In this document: positions 60,935-64,000 of the stretch, one piece after another
Layout of the letters: the number at the start of each line of letters is the position of its first letter
Numbering within the stretch: position 1 is the first letter of the stretch
Source of the DNA: Acetofilamentum sp.
GTDB lineage: Bacteria > Hydrothermota > 32-111
Direction of reading: 5' to 3'
Assembly (NCBI GenBank): GCA_020721805.1
Contig: DYMB01000001.1
Coordinates: 169,261 to 233,260 of the forward strand
DNA: 64,000 nt
Notes under the pieces: model-generated
Told to the model about the DNA's origin: nothing
What the model saw: only the letters and a program-made list of their open reading frames with translations
Database searches by the model: none
Program-made: the position numbers and the translations under genes

Positions 60935-62644
60935 ATGTTCAACTATGAAGATTTGATATATAAAATAAAGGATCTGAATCCCATAGAGTCGGTAATCGGT
61001 GAATATGTTAAATTGAAAAAAAGCGGAAGTTCATATAAGGGATTATGTCCTTTTCATTCAGAAAAAACTCCATCTTTTTTTGTTAATCCACAGAAAGGTT
61101 TTTTCCATTGTTTTGGATGTGGTAAGGGTGGTGATGTTATCACTTTTATACAATATATAGAAAATGTGGATTTCAACGATGCGATTGAAATACTTGCAAG
61201 AAAGAGTGGTATCAACATTAAAGATTTTTTAAAAAACAAAGAAAGAGGTATCGCATCTATAATCTTTGAAACCAACCTTTTTGCGATGGAGATTTTTAAA
61301 AAGAGTCTGTTTAAAAATAGAAACGCTTTAGAATATCTTTACGGTAGGGGACTGGTTGATAATGATCTGGCATCATTCTCTCTCGGATATGCTGATGGAG
61401 AAAAAACTCTTTTAAAATCTATAAAAGAAGAGAAATTGAATATCGAGGATTTTATAAAAGCAGGGCTTGTGCAAAAAACTGAGGATGGAAGGGTAAGAGA
61501 GGTATTTTACAACAGAATAATTTTCCCTATATTTTCACTGACGGGTAATATAATAGGTTTCGGTGGAAGGGCACTTAAAGATGAGATACCCAAATATGTT
61601 AATACACAGCAAACCGCAGTTTACACTAAAGGAGATTTTCTTTATGGATTAAATTTTAGCAAGAAAAATATTGGTGAAGACAACTTTTGTTTTCTCGTTG
61701 AGGGCTACATGGATTTTATATCTCTTTACAAAAGCGGAATCAAGAATGTTGTTGCCCAGCTTGGAACAGCCTGTACCGAGAATCAGGCGAAAATATTGAA
61801 AAAATTTTGTGAAAAGGTTGTAATAATGTATGATTCGGATGAACCAGGCCAGAACGCTACGATGAGAACCATACCTATTCTTTTAAAAAACGGACTTATC
61901 GTAGAAATCTATCACAACGAAAAATTCAAGGATCCCGATGAACTTACAAAAAATTTAAAAAAAATAAGTTTCGATATATTAAAAAAAGATATTAATGATA
62001 TTGTGGATTTTTCTTCTTTCTATTTTCACAGAAAGAATACTGATAAACTTCTCGCGCAAAAACATCTTCTATCATTTTTAAAAAGTTCAGTTGAATCTAT
62101 AGAGGATGACTCCGTAAGATTTTTGTATCAGGATCTGGTAAGAAAAAAGATAGGTTTTTTGATAGATTCTAAAAAGAGTGAAACACAAAATAAAAATCAG
62201 GTTCAGGAAAACGGTTTAAAATCCAGTGTATATATAGAGGTGATTTCAATAATGATAAACGATCCATCCCTATGTAAAACTTTCTGTTCCGAGATGGATG
62301 AGTCCGATTTTCTGGATTTGAATTTGAGAGGAATTTTTGTTTCACTGTGCAATTCTGTCGATGAGGATTATAACAAAAATATTGACTTAATTTTTAAGAA
62401 AGATATAATAGATAACTTAAAAAATATCTTGATAGCGAGAATCGATTATTACAGCCATGAACTACCAAATGAAAGAAAAGTAAGGGAAATACTCTCTATC
62501 ATTAAAAGAAAAAAAATTGAGAAAAAGATCTATGAGATAGAAAATAAAATAAGAAATTTTACAGATGACGAGGAAAAGGATAGACTTCTTGAGATAAAAG
62601 TTCTCCTTCAGAAAAAGCTCAAAGGGGGAAAATTTTATGATTAA
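60935..62644 (+). CDS. dnaG: DNA primase
   Basis: [48 protein letters not shown] toprim. Confidence 0.96.
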   Translation: MFNYEDLIYKIKDLNPIESVIGEYVKLKKSGSSYKGLCPFHSEKTPSFFVNPQKGFFHCFGCGKGGDVITFIQYIENVDFNDAIEILARKSGINIKDFLKNKERGIASIIFETNLFAMEIFKKSLFKNRNALEYLYGRGLVDNDLASFSLGYADGEKTLLKSIKEEKLNIEDFIKAGLVQKTEDGRVREVFYNRIIFPIFSLTGNIIGFGGRALKDEIPKYVNTQQTAVYTKGDFLYGLNFSKKNIGEDNFCFLVEGYMDFISLYKSGIKNVVAQLGTACTENQAKILKKFCEKVVIMYDSDEPGQNATMRTIPILLKNGLIVEIYHNEKFKDPDELTKNLKKISFDILKKDINDIVDFSSFYFHRKNTDKLLAQKHLLSFLKSSVESIEDDSVRFLYQDLVRKKIGFLIDSKKSETQNKNQVQENGLKSSVYIEVISIMINDPSLCKTFCSEMDESDFLDLNLRGIFVSLCNSVDEDYNKNIDLIFKKDIIDNLKNILIARIDYYSHELPNERKVREILSIIKRKKIEKKIYEIENKIRNFTDDEEKDRLLEIKVLLQKKLKGGKFYD

Positions 62645-64000
62645 AAATCCTAAAGACCTTGACCAAACAGAAAATATACTTGAGATGATAATCAAAGAGA
62701 CCAATAATTCCAGAGAAATATCCTATCAAAAATTGAACGAAATTTTACCTGAAGATTTTGATGTGGACCAGATAGATTATCTTATAAAAAGAATTCAAAA
62801 TCTTGGCATATCGATGGTTGAGGAGGAAATCGAAAAGGGCTTTAACGAACCTTTACAAAAGGTTGAAATAGAAAAACATAGTATTGAGCAGATAAAGAAC
62901 GATGATCCGATAAAAATGTATTTGAGCGAAATGAAATCCATAGATCTTTTAACAAAAGAGGAGGAGATTGAAATTTCAAAGATCATAGAGGAGGGAAGAA
63001 GGGAAATCCTCAACGATCTATTTATGATAGATAAAAGTTTTAAAAAACTCGATGAATTTTTTGTTAAAGTTTCTGAAGAGAATGTTCCCATAGATCAATA
63101 TTTTCATATAGAGGATCCAAAGATTTCATCCGAACTCTCTCAAAATAAAAAGATTAAGAAATTAGAAACGATTTACTCAAAAATAAAAGAATGTCAGAAG
63201 ACGATAAAGGAGCTAAAAAGAGGTTATACTAAATTAAAAAAAGACGAGAGAAGAGATAAAGATTCAAAGTTGAAAAAAGTATTTAAAAACCTTATAATGT
63301 ATATTGAAAACCTTCAGTTAAACCCACAGGTATTAAACGAACTTATAAAAGAGTATAGAGAATATTATAAAAAGATAAATCTTAAAAAAGAACAGTTGAA
63401 ACTCTTTGAAAAAAGATTTGATACATCTATAGATGAGATTGTAAAAATTTCTAAAGGGAAGGGAAGTGTTTCTTTAAAATTCCGAAGAAAGAATCTCAAA
63501 AGGAAAGATTTCAAAGTTGCTGTTGAAGAGATTGAAAAGATAAAAAATGAGTTAAAAGAGTATGAACAGGTTTTAAAATGTGATTGCGATACCTTTGTGG
63601 AACTGATAAAACATCTTGACAAATTTGAACATAGTTTAAAAAAGGCTAAAGAAAGAATGATGGAATCAAATGTGAGACTTGTTATATCCATTGCTAAAAG
63701 GTATACTAACAGAGGACTTGAATTTATGGATCTGATACAGGAAGGAAATGTAGGTTTGATGAAGGCTGTTGAAAAATTTGATTATCAGAAAGGTTATAAG
63801 TTCAGCACCTATGCAACATGGTGGATAAGACAATCCATTACACGTGCTATAGCGGATCAGGCTAGAACCATAAGAGTCCCGGTTCATATGATAGAGATAA
63901 TGCACAAGGTCGTTAAGGTTACAAGAATCCTTATGCAGGAATTTGGAAGAGAGCCTTCAGAAGAGGAGATAGCCGAAAAGTTAAATATGCCTATAGAGAA
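62637..64000 (+). CDS. rpoD: RNA polymerase primary sigma factor, 3' truncated by window edge
   Basis: [32 protein letters not shown]-type [58 protein letters not shown]; overlaps dnaG end. Confidence 0.95.
   Translation, partial: MIKNPKDLDQTENILEMIIKETNNSREISYQKLNEILPEDFDVDQIDYLIKRIQNLGISMVEEEIEKGFNEPLQKVEIEKHSIEQIKNDDPIKMYLSEMKSIDLLTKEEEIEISKIIEEGRREILNDLFMIDKSFKKLDEFFVKVSEENVPIDQYFHIEDPKISSELSQNKKIKKLETIYSKIKECQKTIKELKRGYTKLKKDERRDKDSKLKKVFKNLIMYIENLQLNPQVLNELIKEYREYYKKINLKKEQLKLFEKRFDTSIDEIVKISKGKGSVSLKFRRKNLKRKDFKVAVEEIEKIKNELKEYEQVLKCDCDTFVELIKHLDKFEHSLKKAKERMMESNVRLVISIAKRYTNRGLEFMDLIQEGNVGLMKAVEKFDYQKGYKFSTYATWWIRQSITRAIADQARTIRVPVHMIEIMHKVVKVTRILMQEFGREPSEEEIAEKLNMPIE

Overview
AT-rich bacterial chromosome segment, densely packed with many start/stop overlaps. 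No CRISPR array, rRNA, or intact transposon or phage was seen. Left to right: (i) surface-glycan and secretion genes (YfhO-like protein, DPM1-like and GT2 glycosyltransferases, methyltransferase, CoaE, M28 peptidase, ComEA-like, FemAB-like, deacetylase-like), then a minus-strand exopolysaccharide locus (SLBB export protein, Wzz, ligase, two GT4, flippase, one unassigned 647-aa protein); (ii) pilB/gspE, dinG-like, rnr, guaB; (iii) an [FeFe]-hydrogenase maturation operon (TM1266-like regulator, hydG, hydF, hydE) behind an unusual tandem-hairpin 5' leader; (iv) FAD oxidoreductase, UbiA, nth, DUF721, gyrB, tRNA-Asp; (v) a ~0.9 kb scar beside tRNA-Asp with a decayed serine-recombinase-like C-terminus, dispersed-repeat remnants and an orphan sorting-domain fragment; (vi) a phosphatase/NTP-transferase/sulfatase/GT operon and a large M6 protease; (vii) lpd, lepB, tRNA-fMet, ferredoxin, two LolA-like genes, tRNA-Gly overlapping a CDS stop, lipoprotein/LysM, and a phoH-PgpH-ybeY-CorC-recO-dnaG-rpoD housekeeping run. 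The most interesting items are the covarying tandem RNA motif in front of the hydrogenase operon, a tRNA-Gly that contains the stop codon of the upstream CDS, recurrent leaderless-type promoters, and the tRNA-Asp integration scar. Product calls rest on motif recognition by eye; no database search was run.
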